DNA of 5,216 nt from an uncultured Pseudomonadota bacterium (GTDB lineage: Bacteria; Pseudomonadota; Alphaproteobacteria; RF32; CAG-239), in contig CADBPX010000077.1 in NCBI GenBank assembly GCA_902796625.1, positions 1 through 5,216 of the forward strand, read 5' to 3'. This document shows positions 1-5,216 of the stretch, in pieces. Numbering within the stretch: the first letter of the stretch is position 1; each line of letters opens with the position of its first letter. The notes beneath the pieces were generated by a model. The model was not told the origin of the DNA. It was given only the letters and a program-made list of their open reading frames with translations, and did no database searches. A program made the position numbers and the translations under genes.

Positions 1-33
1 GCTCAGCTGACTAATCGACAGTTTTTACCAAAC

Positions 34-67
34 AAAAAAAGACGCGGCAAATAGCCGCGTCTTTTTT
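34..67 (+). terminator. Strong intrinsic terminator of an upstream gene, possibly bidirectional
   Basis: An 8-bp perfect GC-rich stem (41-48 GACGCGGC with 54-61 GCCGCGTC) closes a 5-base loop. It is preceded by seven A and followed by six T, so the stem can extend to about 14 bp with A-U pairs and would terminate in either direction. It most likely ends a plus-strand gene whose body lies left of the window. Three plus-strand frames close nearby, at 8-10 (TGA), 12-14 (TAA) and 52-54 (TAG, inside the hairpin loop). The sequence alone does not say which is the true end. Confidence 0.9.
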
Positions 68-83
68 AATTTTAAAATAAATA

Positions 84-112
84 TTGATTTTGTTAGACAA
101 AAGATGTACAAA
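84..112 (+). promoter_or_regulatory. Weak candidate promoter for the 140-codon gene
   Basis: TTGATT (84-89) and TACAAA (107-112) are 17 bp apart and each matches four of six consensus bases. Transcription would begin near 119, about 30 bases before the ATG at 149. The region is so AT-rich that chance matches are likely. A different -10-like hexamer, TATTAT at 139-144, would give a nearly leaderless transcript, which would fit the lack of a ribosome binding site at 149, but it has no convincing -35. Confidence 0.3.
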
Positions 113-148
113 TACTAATGTTATCTAATAATTAACTCTATTATTTGT

Positions 149-571
149 ATGGAAGATTTTAAAACTTGTATCACTGCAAATTCTATTCCGCAAACACGGA
201 AGTACCCTCAGCTGAAAAAAATGAACAAAACAGATCCGGCTGGAAGAAATACTGATGAAAACGACGAGTGGTTTGATGCCCACGTTGATGTTCTCATAAA
301 AGATGCACAGGCCTTGGCCTATATTGAGGACTATCGTTTTCTGCAAAGAAGATTGGTTAAACTCCTCAAGAAGCCGCAGGATATTGAACTGCAAAAAATT
401 CTGATCAGCGTTTTTCACGATGAAGACTGGGGCTATCAACCAAACTTCCGTAGCTTACTGGGCTGCTATCTGCATTTGTACGACTTGCTGCCATCGGTAA
501 AAAAATTGCTGTTCACCGACGGACGCTTCAAAGAGGTGTTGCGTATATACAAGGAGATCCGCAAATCTTAA
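149..571 (+). CDS. Hypothetical protein, 140 aa, mostly helical, function unknown
   Basis: I do not recognise this protein. The first ~40 residues are polar and probably disordered (a basic stretch, then an acidic Asn/Asp/Glu run at 34-40). From about residue 41 the sequence looks like a compact all-helical domain: 'WFDAHVDVLIKDAQALAYIEDYRFLQRRL' type amphipathic segments at 41-75, another at 78-91, a Trp/Tyr/Pro turn at 94-99, and two further helices at 100-140 ending in a basic tail. There is no signal peptide, membrane helix or recognisable catalytic motif. The ATG at 149 is the first in frame after a stop at 116-118, but no Shine-Dalgarno sequence precedes it. Met25 (221) is an alternative start that would remove most of the disordered part, and it also lacks one. 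The gene is bounded by terminators on both sides, so it appears to be monocistronic. The overlapping minus-strand reading frame looks like a shadow. Confidence 0.75.
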   Translation: MEDFKTCITANSIPQTRKYPQLKKMNKTDPAGRNTDENDEWFDAHVDVLIKDAQALAYIEDYRFLQRRLVKLLKKPQDIELQKILISVFHDEDWGYQPNFRSLLGCYLHLYDLLPSVKKLLFTDGRFKEVLRIYKEIRKS

Positions 572-575
572 CAGG

Positions 576-612
576 AAAAAGAAGCTCCGGATAGATTCTG
601 GAACTTCTTTTT
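576..612 (+). terminator. Intrinsic terminator after the 140-codon gene
   Basis: A 15-position stem (576-590 with 598-612) contains one C-A mismatch and one G-U pair and closes a 7-base loop (591-597). A long T-rich tract continues through about 624. It starts 5 bases after the stop codon and separates this gene from the J-domain gene downstream. Confidence 0.85.
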
Positions 613-624
613 TTTATTTTTTTA

Positions 625-653
625 TTGACAAAACAGACAAAAACTGTTACGAT
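625..653 (+). promoter_or_regulatory. Sigma-70-type promoter for the J-domain gene
   Basis: A perfect TTGACA (625-630) is followed after exactly 17 bp by TACGAT (648-653), which matches TATAAT at four of six positions. The predicted start is near 660, giving a leader of about 25 bases before the ATG at 685. It sits immediately after the preceding terminator, as expected for an independent unit. This is the best promoter match in the window. Confidence 0.7.
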
Positions 654-684
654 GCACTATATTTCGTAAATAATAAAGTTAACT

Positions 685-1545
685 ATGACAAATTATAGGT
701 ATTACGATATTTTACAGATTTCACCGCGAGCAGCAGCCGAAGACATTAAGCGCGCTTACCGCAAACTGGCGAAAAAATACCATCCTGATATTAATCCCAA
801 TAACAAATCTGCCGAAGAACGACTTAAACTTATTAACGAAGCATATAATATATTAAAAGACCCCGAAAAACGTTCTCAATACGATCAACTTAACACCTTA
901 AGCCCCCAAGACATTTCCCCGGAAACACCGCCCGAACCCCAACCATCTGATTTTTATACCTCCAATCAACAACAAGAAACTGAAAAATACACCTCTCCAC
1001 AATCAGCAACCTCTGCTCATCATTATCGTAACAATGCGTTTTACAACCAACTTTTTGCCTTTGTTCTTTTAATTTTATACGTTCTCTTTTTATATCACAA
1101 CCGTGATATTAATGACCCTTATAATGTAATTAAATCCCTACGAAATTCCGGAAATATTATGATTGAAACAGTTTTATCGGTTCCCGAAAAACTCAGCGAT
1201 GCTTATTATAACGGTGTATGGCGTAAAAAGGTTATCATTTTTCTGGTTAAACACCAACAATATGACTTGCTGAAAAAATTGCTGAATCAATGGCAACTGC
1301 CGGAAATTACGGATGAAAAAGGTTACAGCCTGCTAATGATGACCGACAGCTTAGACATTGCCAAATTGCTTTTACAGCACCGAGTTAATCCTTTATATAA
1401 AGCTCCGGACGGCGAAACGGCCATCAGTTTAGCCCAAAAGACACACAACACGGAAATGATAAATCTTTTGCGTAACTACATACGCGAACAGTTATCGTTG
1501 CTGTCAAAATCAGCCACGGCGAGCTTTCATATCAAAAAGATTTAA
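685..1545 (+). CDS. J-domain (DnaJ-like) protein with hydrophobic segment and ankyrin-like C-terminus
   Basis: Residues 4-68 form a complete J-domain. Helix II is basic (KRAYRKLAKKY), the essential HPD tripeptide is at 33-35, and the helix III pattern ends in 'DPEKRSQYD' at 59-67. J-domains stimulate ATP hydrolysis by DnaK (Hsp70), so a co-chaperone role is the family inference. There is no Gly/Phe-rich region and no zinc-finger domain, so this is a class C J-protein and not DnaJ itself. Residues 70-118 are a Pro/Gln/Ser-rich linker, and 123-137 are strongly hydrophobic, probably one membrane helix. Residues about 181-265 are helical, with two ankyrin-like repeats ('DEKGYSLLMM...DIAKLLLQHRVNP' at 210-236 and 'DGETAISLAQ...EMINLLRNY' at 242-265). 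If the J-domain is cytoplasmic and the helix spans once, the ankyrin part would face the periplasm, which is unusual. The first in-frame ATG is used; only a weak AAAG lies upstream. The client is unknown. Confidence 0.9.
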   Translation: MTNYRYYDILQISPRAAAEDIKRAYRKLAKKYHPDINPNNKSAEERLKLINEAYNILKDPEKRSQYDQLNTLSPQDISPETPPEPQPSDFYTSNQQQETEKYTSPQSATSAHHYRNNAFYNQLFAFVLLILYVLFLYHNRDINDPYNVIKSLRNSGNIMIETVLSVPEKLSDAYYNGVWRKKVIIFLVKHQQYDLLKKLLNQWQLPEITDEKGYSLLMMTDSLDIAKLLLQHRVNPLYKAPDGETAISLAQKTHNTEMINLLRNYIREQLSLLSKSATASFHIKKI

Positions 1546-1560
1546 TCACTTTCTTTGATA
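1530..1560. other. AT-rich inverted repeat across the shared stop codons
   Basis: TATCAAA at 1530-1536 is complemented by TTTGATA at 1554-1560, with the two convergent stop codons between them. The 7-bp arms contain a single G-C pair and no T-run follows on either strand, so this is at best a weak 3' end structure and may be coincidence. Confidence 0.25.
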
Positions 1561-2834
1561 CGTTCAATATTTGCCCCGACGGCCTTAAATTTTTCTTCCA
1601 ATGTTTCATAGCCGCGATCTAAGTGATAAACACGGTTAACAATGGTTTCGCCCTCGGCAACCAATCCGGCTAAAATCAAAGCAAACGAAGCCCGTAAATC
1701 GGTTGACATCACCGGCGCGGCAGATAATTTTTCAACTCCGCGTACAATTGCCGAAGCATGGCCGTGAACGTTAATATTAGCGCCCATACGCATTAATTCC
1801 GGAACATGCATAAAGCGGTTTTCCCAAATACTTTCTGTTACCAAAGCCGCGCCTTGTGAAACGCACATTAAGGCCATAAATTGCGCCTGCAAATCGGTTG
1901 GAAATCCAGGATAATAATCGGTATAAATATCAACTCCTTTAAGTTCTGCATTTTGCGCATCGACAATAATGCTGTTTGGGGTTATTTCAACATTTACACC
2001 GGTTTTTCGTAAAATATCCAGCGGAGTTTGCAAATGCTCGGCATTAGCATTAACCAATTCCAAGCGACCATGCGTCATTGCGGCGGCCACGGCATACGAT
2101 CCGGCTTCAATTCTATCGTTAATAATCTGGTGTGTCACGCCATGTAATTTCTCAACTCCGTGAATGGTTAAGGTTGAAGTATTCTTACCTTCGATATAAG
2201 CTCCCATAGTAATAAGCATATCGATTAGATCACCGATTTCCGGCTCTTTTGCGGCATTTTCAATAACAGTTGTTCCTTGCGCTAAAGTGGCGGCCATTAA
2301 AATATTGCAAGTTGCGCCGACCGAAGCAGAATGGAAAGAAATTCTGGCACCCTGCAAGCGACCTTTAATATCGGCAACGACATAACCGTTTTTAATTTCG
2401 ATATTAGCTCCCATCTGTTCCAAAGAGCTTAAATGAATATCCATCGGCCGTGCTCCGATAGCGCATCCTCCCGGCAATGACAATTCAACATGGCCGTATT
2501 TTGCCAATAACGGTCCCAAAACATAATACGAAGCCCGCATTTTCCGCACATAATCATAAGGAGCAATAAGGCTGGTCGGTTTTGGGGTATGATAGGTTAT
2601 TGTCTGAGTGTTATGACCGTTTAAAATTTCCTGCTTTTCGACGATATCTGTTCCCAATTGCAAAAGCAAACTGTTCAATGATTTAATATCCGATAAAAAC
2701 GGAATATTTTTAATTGTCACCGGTTCATCGGTCAGTAAACTGGCGCAAATAATCGGCAATGCCGTATTTTTAGCCCCGCTGATATACACTTTACCGAAAA
2801 GCGAATTTCCGCCGATAATTTTAATCTTGTCCAC
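1542..2834 (-). CDS. murA: UDP-N-acetylglucosamine 1-carboxyvinyltransferase (MurA)
   Basis: MurA transfers the enolpyruvyl group of phosphoenolpyruvate to UDP-GlcNAc, the first committed step of peptidoglycan synthesis in the cytoplasm, and is the target of fosfomycin. The 430-residue protein is full length. Visible active-site landmarks are Lys22-Asn23 in 'SGAKN', the catalytic cysteine loop 'PGGCAIGARP' with Cys124 (E. coli Cys115) and Arg129 (E. coli Arg120), Asp314 in 'GFPTDLQAQF' (E. coli Asp305), Asp379/Arg381 in 'TDLRAS', and Arg407 in 'LDRGYE' (E. coli Arg397). Because the cysteine is kept, ordinary fosfomycin sensitivity at the target is expected. The start is a GTG at 2834-2832 with AAGGAG seven bases upstream, and that signal lies inside the preceding small gene. 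The first 14 bases overlap that gene, implying translational coupling. The 3' end overlaps the convergent J-domain gene by 4 bases with no clear terminator between them. Confidence 0.98.
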   Translation of the reverse strand: MDKIKIIGGNSLFGKVYISGAKNTALPIICASLLTDEPVTIKNIPFLSDIKSLNSLLLQLGTDIVEKQEILNGHNTQTITYHTPKPTSLIAPYDYVRKMRASYYVLGPLLAKYGHVELSLPGGCAIGARPMDIHLSSLEQMGANIEIKNGYVVADIKGRLQGARISFHSASVGATCNILMAATLAQGTTVIENAAKEPEIGDLIDMLITMGAYIEGKNTSTLTIHGVEKLHGVTHQIINDRIEAGSYAVAAAMTHGRLELVNANAEHLQTPLDILRKTGVNVEITPNSIIVDAQNAELKGVDIYTDYYPGFPTDLQAQFMALMCVSQGAALVTESIWENRFMHVPELMRMGANINVHGHASAIVRGVEKLSAAPVMSTDLRASFALILAGLVAEGETIVNRVYHLDRGYETLEEKFKAVGANIERIKESD

Positions 2835-2964
2835 GACTTTTCTCCTTATTTTTCTTAGCTTGTTCTAATTCTTGCTGTTGTTTTTTGCGTTTAGCAATAT
2901 TTTTTTGCAAAGCTTTTGCTTCTTTTTCAAAACGAATTTGCTTTTGAGTTTTTTGTTCAGACAT
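2821..2964 (-). CDS. Small lysine/glutamine-rich protein, 47 aa, directly upstream of and overlapping murA
   Basis: An ATG at 2964-2962 opens 47 codons closed by TAA at 2823-2821. The product begins MSEQKTQKQIRFEKEAKALQ and continues with a Lys/Gln/Glu-rich stretch (AKRKKQQQELEQAKK at 24-38), so it is very basic, has no hydrophobic core, and should form one long amphipathic or coiled-coil helix. A purine-rich AGGGAAG precedes the ATG by 6 bases. The gene carries murA's AAGGAG and ends 14 bases inside murA, while its own start overlaps the end of the 52-codon frame upstream by 8 bases (ATGTCTGA), a typical coupled-operon layout. Small basic proteins with an 'aL..N..RRK.Q' pattern occur next to murA in other Alphaproteobacteria as far as I remember, but I cannot check this. 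Function is unknown; binding to nucleic acid or to a partner protein is only a guess from charge. Confidence 0.75.
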   Translation of the reverse strand: MSEQKTQKQIRFEKEAKALQKNIAKRKKQQQELEQAKKNKEKSRGQD

Positions 2965-3115
2965 CACAAACTTCCCTGTTTTTCACATAATTCAGTATAA
3001 CTGCAGATACTTGATCACGCAAGTTGGAATAAATTTCGTAAACAAGATAATTGCCGTTGTTGCAATATTGGCGAAAGTACACACATTTTTGAGGATAAGC
3101 ATATTTTTGTTGCAC
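2957..3115 (-). CDS. Possible small tyrosine/cysteine-rich protein, 52 aa, first gene of the murA cluster
   Basis: On the minus strand a frame with a GTG at 3115-3113 runs 52 codons to TGA at 2959-2957. An in-frame stop lies five codons upstream of the GTG, so the frame cannot be much longer. The product looks protein-like: a Tyr/Gln/Cys-rich N-terminus (Cys11, Cys18, seven Tyr in all), the turn 'CNNGNYLVYEIY' at 18-29, and an amphipathic helix 'LRDQVSAVILNYVKNREV' at 32-49. This fits a beta-hairpin plus helix fold. Its last 8 bases overlap the start of the 47-codon gene (ATGTCTGA), and it contains that gene's ribosome binding sequence. Against it: no Shine-Dalgarno sequence precedes the GTG, and a candidate promoter for murA lies inside it. 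I do not recognise the family. A shorter true start, or a chance frame, remains possible. Confidence 0.5.
   Translation of the reverse strand: MQQKYAYPQKCVYFRQYCNNGNYLVYEIYSNLRDQVSAVILNYVKNREVCDV
2994..3022 (-). promoter_or_regulatory. Candidate promoter for the 47-aa gene and murA
   Basis: On the minus strand TTGCGT (3022-3017) and TATACT (2999-2994) are separated by exactly 17 bp. The -10 matches five of six bases and the -35 keeps the TTG core. Transcription would start near 2987, about 23 bases before the ATG at 2964. It lies within the 52-codon frame, so either that frame is not expressed from here, or this is an internal promoter of the cluster, or the match is chance. Confidence 0.4.
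3024..3051 (+). promoter_or_regulatory. Candidate distal promoter for secY
   Basis: TTGGAA (3024-3029) and GATAAT (3046-3051) are 16 bp apart and together match nine of twelve consensus bases. A start near 3058 would give secY a leader of about 143 bases. It lies antisense to the 52-codon frame. In DNA this AT-rich the match is only suggestive. Confidence 0.3.
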
Positions 3116-3138
3116 ATTTTTTATTTTTTATGTATTAG
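3110..3138 (+). promoter_or_regulatory. Candidate proximal promoter for secY
   Basis: TTGCAC (3110-3115) and TATTAG (3133-3138) have an ideal 17-bp spacer that is almost all A/T, but only seven of twelve consensus bases match. It would give a leader of about 55 bases. Some promoter must exist in 2965-3200 or nearby because the gene to the left points away from secY. Confidence 0.3.
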
Positions 3139-3200
3139 AGTAGGTTTAATGGGTAAATTGTGCTCAATGTAACTAGTTAATAAAATTTAAGGATAAGGAA

Positions 3201-4550
3201 ATGGTCTCATTAGCAGAAAAAATGGCGGCAAACATAGATATGTCCGCTTTTAGTAAGGCTGAAGAACTGAAAAAAAGATTATGGTTCACAATTTTAGCGT
3301 TAATCGTCTTCCGTTTAGGTACATATATTCCGTTACCGGGCATTAATGCCGGCGTTTTAGCGGAAATGTTCAATCGGAATCAGGGCGGTATTTTGGGTAT
3401 GTTTAATATGTTTTCCGGTGGTGCTTTATCACGTATGACAATTTTTGCTTTAAACATTATGCCATACATTTCCGCCGCCATTATCATTCAACTCGGGCAA
3501 TCGGTAATCCCGTCGTTAATGGCACTTAAAAAAGAAGGCGAAGCCGGTCATCGTAAAATCACGCATTACACAAAGATTTTGACTGTATTTATTACCATTA
3601 TCCAAGGTTATGGTATTGCTGCCGGTTTGCAAAGCATTTCCGGTGCTGATGGCTCATCTGCCGTTATGATTAACGGTTTTGTCTTTAAGTTTTCGACCAT
3701 TGTTTCATTGGTTGGCGGCACCATGTTTATTGTCTGGTTAGGTGATCAAATTACCGAACGCGGTGTCGGAAACGGCTCTTCATTAATTATTACGGTCGGT
3801 ATTATCGCTAACATTCCGAATGCTTTGGCGCAGACTTTTGAATTAGGACGCGCCGGACAAATGTCGATTATCACTATTTTGATGCTGTTAACCATGGCAT
3901 TAGCTTTAATATATGTTATCGTTTTCGTCGAAAGAGCACAAAGAAAGATTGTTATCCAATATCCGAAGCGTCAAATGGGGATGCGCATGACTGCGGCAGA
4001 AAGCTCGCACTTGCCGTTAAAGATTAACCCGACCGGTGTTATACCGCCGATTTTTGCCAGCTCACTGCTGTTGTTGCCGATTACGGTAGCCAACTTATCG
4101 GCTGAACAAGGACCGTCTTGGGTACAAACATTAAGCCAATTATTGGGACACGGACAACCGTTATACTTGGCTTTATATGCATTCTTAATTTTGTTCTTTA
4201 CGTTTTTCTATACCGGAGTTGTTTTCAATCCGCAGGAAACTGCTGAAAACTTAAAGAAACACGGTGGCTTTGTTGCCGGTATCCGTCCGGGTAAAAATAC
4301 TGCCGATTACCTTGATTATGTAATCACCCGCTTAACCGTAATTGCTTCGGTTTACTTGGTATGCTTATGTATTGTTCCGGAAGTATTAATCAGCAAGGTC
4401 GGTGTACCTTTTGTCTTAGGTGGTACAACCCTGCTCATCGTGGTACAAGTAACTATGGATTTCATTAATCAAATTCAATCGCGGTTATTAGCGTATCAAT
4501 ATGAGGGCTTATTAAAGAAAGCCGCATTGGTAAAAAGAAAACAACGTTAA
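3201..4550 (+). CDS. secY: Protein translocase channel subunit SecY
   Basis: SecY is the pore of the SecYEG channel in the inner membrane. It passes unfolded preproteins pushed by SecA and inserts membrane proteins delivered by SRP/FtsY. The 449-residue protein is full length, with ten hydrophobic segments at roughly 28-47, 77-99, 121-143, 158-179, 193-213, 222-243, 278-299, 320-342, 373-395 and 402-421. Landmarks include 'RLGTYIPLPGI' at 38-48, the plug region 'GGILGMFNMFSGGALSR' at 62-78, 'ALKKEGEAG' at 108-116, 'ERGVGNGSSLII' at 186-197, the cytoplasmic loop 'VERAQRKIVIQYPKRQ' at 243-258, and the C5 loop 'NPQETAENLKKHGGFVAGIRPG' split around 343-364 with Arg362 at the place of E. coli Arg357. 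The ATG at 3201 has AAGGA seven bases upstream. No ribosomal-protein gene precedes it and no adk follows, unlike the usual spc operon. Confidence 0.98.
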   Translation: MVSLAEKMAANIDMSAFSKAEELKKRLWFTILALIVFRLGTYIPLPGINAGVLAEMFNRNQGGILGMFNMFSGGALSRMTIFALNIMPYISAAIIIQLGQSVIPSLMALKKEGEAGHRKITHYTKILTVFITIIQGYGIAAGLQSISGADGSSAVMINGFVFKFSTIVSLVGGTMFIVWLGDQITERGVGNGSSLIITVGIIANIPNALAQTFELGRAGQMSIITILMLLTMALALIYVIVFVERAQRKIVIQYPKRQMGMRMTAAESSHLPLKINPTGVIPPIFASSLLLLPITVANLSAEQGPSWVQTLSQLLGHGQPLYLALYAFLILFFTFFYTGVVFNPQETAENLKKHGGFVAGIRPGKNTADYLDYVITRLTVIASVYLVCLCIVPEVLISKVGVPFVLGGTTLLIVVQVTMDFINQIQSRLLAYQYEGLLKKAALVKRKQR

Positions 4551-4556
4551 TTTAAG

Positions 4557-4585
4557 AAAGGGCACTACAAAGTGTCCTTTTTTTT
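4557..4585 (+). terminator. Intrinsic terminator of secY
   Basis: A 10-bp stem (4557-4566 with 4571-4580, including one G-U pair) closes the tetraloop ACAA and runs into eight consecutive T. It begins 6 bases after the secY stop codon, so secY transcription ends here and the gene is the last, and apparently the only, cistron of its unit. Confidence 0.92.
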
Positions 4586-4677
4586 ACTAATAGTAGTCAA
4601 CAATCGGATAATTGAGATTGAGGACAAAAAGGGGGTGTGAATAAGCAGAAATCAGAATTGCAAGATGTATAAAAAAA

Positions 4678-4683
4678 TATAAT
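4678..4683 (+). promoter_or_regulatory. Candidate -10 element for the right-hand membrane-protein gene
   Basis: A perfect TATAAT hexamer lies 37 bases before the ATG at 4721. No good -35 sits at 16-18 bp; the nearest, TTGCAA at 4658-4663, is only 14 bp away. The stretch around it is nearly all A/T, so this is a weak call. The secY terminator upstream does imply that a promoter for the next gene lies somewhere in 4586-4720. Confidence 0.3.
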
Positions 4684-4720
4684 CATATTATAAAATAAAC
4701 GCTGATGATGGTGATTATAA

Positions 4721-5216
4721 ATGAAAAAGATAAAGATAAACCTAAATCTGAAATCAAGAATAAAAGCAATTTTGAAATATGTCGGAGCTTTTATGCTTTT
4801 TAATATAGGTCTTTTTCTGGTGCCAGGTGTTCTTGATTTTATTATACACGATGAAAATGGAGAAACTGAGAATTGTTTTATTTTTGAAGCCGGAAAGATG
4901 ATTGAACAAATTATTTCGGACGGAAAATGCAATTATTATTATCCGAAAGAATGTGTTTGTGTTGCCGGAGCTTTTATTATTACAATTTTTTACATATTTT
5001 CTTTGCCGGTATTTATGTTCTATACAATGTTGCGACGAAAAGTTGTTGCAGAAAAATATGCCTATTTATGTGTTTTGGGCGAGCTTGTTTTGTGGTCATT
5101 GGCAAGTTTTTATACGTCGAGTAGCGCGGCAAATACGCATTTTAATTTGGAGCATACCTATTATTTTATGGCGCCGATGGCTATTATAATGCTGACTTTA
5201 TACATTTTGCCGCCAA
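4721..5216 (+). CDS. Putative multi-pass inner-membrane protein, 3' end beyond the window
   Basis: An ATG directly preceded by an in-frame TAA (4718-4720) opens a frame that stays open for 165 codons to the window edge. The N-terminus is strongly basic (seven Lys/Arg in residues 2-19). Hydrophobic segments lie at about 20-42, 79-103, 113-131 and 147-163. The charge pattern supports an N-terminus-inside topology: the loop 43-78 is acidic and would face the periplasm, and Arg105-Arg106-Lys107 follow the second helix on the cytoplasmic side. Four cysteines cluster at 52, 70, 78 and 80, in or at the edge of the first outside loop, and could form disulfides. The ribosome binding site is weak (GGTG nine bases upstream). 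Codon use differs from secY: 7 of 18 isoleucines are ATA and none is ATC, whereas secY has three ATA and many ATC. I do not recognise the family. Horizontal acquisition or low expression are both possible. Confidence 0.7.
   Translation, partial: MKKIKINLNLKSRIKAILKYVGAFMLFNIGLFLVPGVLDFIIHDENGETENCFIFEAGKMIEQIISDGKCNYYYPKECVCVAGAFIITIFYIFSLPVFMFYTMLRRKVVAEKYAYLCVLGELVLWSLASFYTSSSAANTHFNLEHTYYFMAPMAIIMLTLYILPP

Noticed and set aside
125..439. Minus-strand 104-codon frame opposite the 140-codon gene
   Set aside because: It is the complement of a better plus-strand frame that is followed by its own terminator; the translation is low-complexity and hydrophobic with no recognisable pattern.
1969..2163. 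Plus-strand 64-codon frame inside murA
   Set aside because: It lies entirely within a certain murA coding sequence and has no independent signals.
3158..3186. TTGTGC-17-TAAAAT as a secY promoter
   Set aside because: The -10 is good, but transcription would start at about 3193, leaving out part or all of the secY ribosome binding sequence.
3177..3190. Possible CtrA-like site (TTAA, spacer, TTAA) just before secY
   Set aside because: The spacer is 6 bases where the CtrA consensus has 7, and paired TTAA is common by chance in DNA this AT-rich.
3173..3373. Minus-strand 66-codon frame across the secY start
   Set aside because: It is antisense to the conserved secY N-terminus and shows no coding features.
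4586..4620. Short inverted repeat CAATC...GATTG and an in-frame continuation of secY past its stop
   Set aside because: Five-base arms are not significant; SecY already ends at its normal C-terminus and the terminator follows, so read-through is not supported.
4597..4932. Minus-strand 111-codon frame right of secY
   Set aside because: It is mostly the complement of the plus-strand membrane-protein gene; its Phe/Ile/Ser-rich translation is what antisense of AT-rich coding DNA gives.
4902..5189. Two plus-strand frames of 95 and 65 codons in the right-end region
   Set aside because: They lie in the other frames of the membrane-protein gene that starts at 4721, which is longer, has a coherent topology and stays open to the edge.

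Overview
The window looks like a piece of an AT-rich alphaproteobacterial chromosome. The evidence is the sequence style of its two clear housekeeping proteins: SecY has the 'AFSKAEELKKR' N-terminus and 'GGILGMFNMFSGGALSR' plug region I associate with Alphaproteobacteria, and MurA carries the roughly nine-residue offset before its catalytic cysteine compared with the E. coli enzyme. An AT-rich, possibly host-associated lineage is an inference from composition; I cannot name a genus.

Layout from left to right. Positions 1-67 hold the end of an unseen upstream transcription unit and a strong hairpin terminator. Next is a 140-codon gene of unknown function (149-571) with its own terminator (576-612). 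A good sigma-70-type promoter (625-653) then drives a J-domain protein with a hydrophobic segment and an ankyrin-like C-terminus (685-1545). This gene runs tail to tail into murA on the minus strand, and the two stop codons share the 4 bases 1542-1545. Reading the minus strand upstream of murA shows two small genes of 47 and 52 codons (2821-2964 and 2957-3115), chained to murA by overlapping stop/start junctions. They fill most of what would otherwise be called the murA-secY intergenic region. secY (3201-4550) is transcribed divergently, is complete, and is closed by its own terminator (4557-4585), so it stands alone rather than inside a ribosomal-protein operon. The right end (4721-5216) holds a four-helix membrane protein of unknown function that runs off the window.

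Functional links are modest. MurA makes the first committed cell-wall precursor, SecY is the protein-export channel, and the J-protein is presumably a DnaK co-chaperone held at the membrane. I see no sign of a phage, transposon, CRISPR array, toxin-antitoxin pair or defence system. The parts most worth follow-up are the two tiny genes stacked in front of murA, the solitary secY, and the J-TM-ankyrin architecture.
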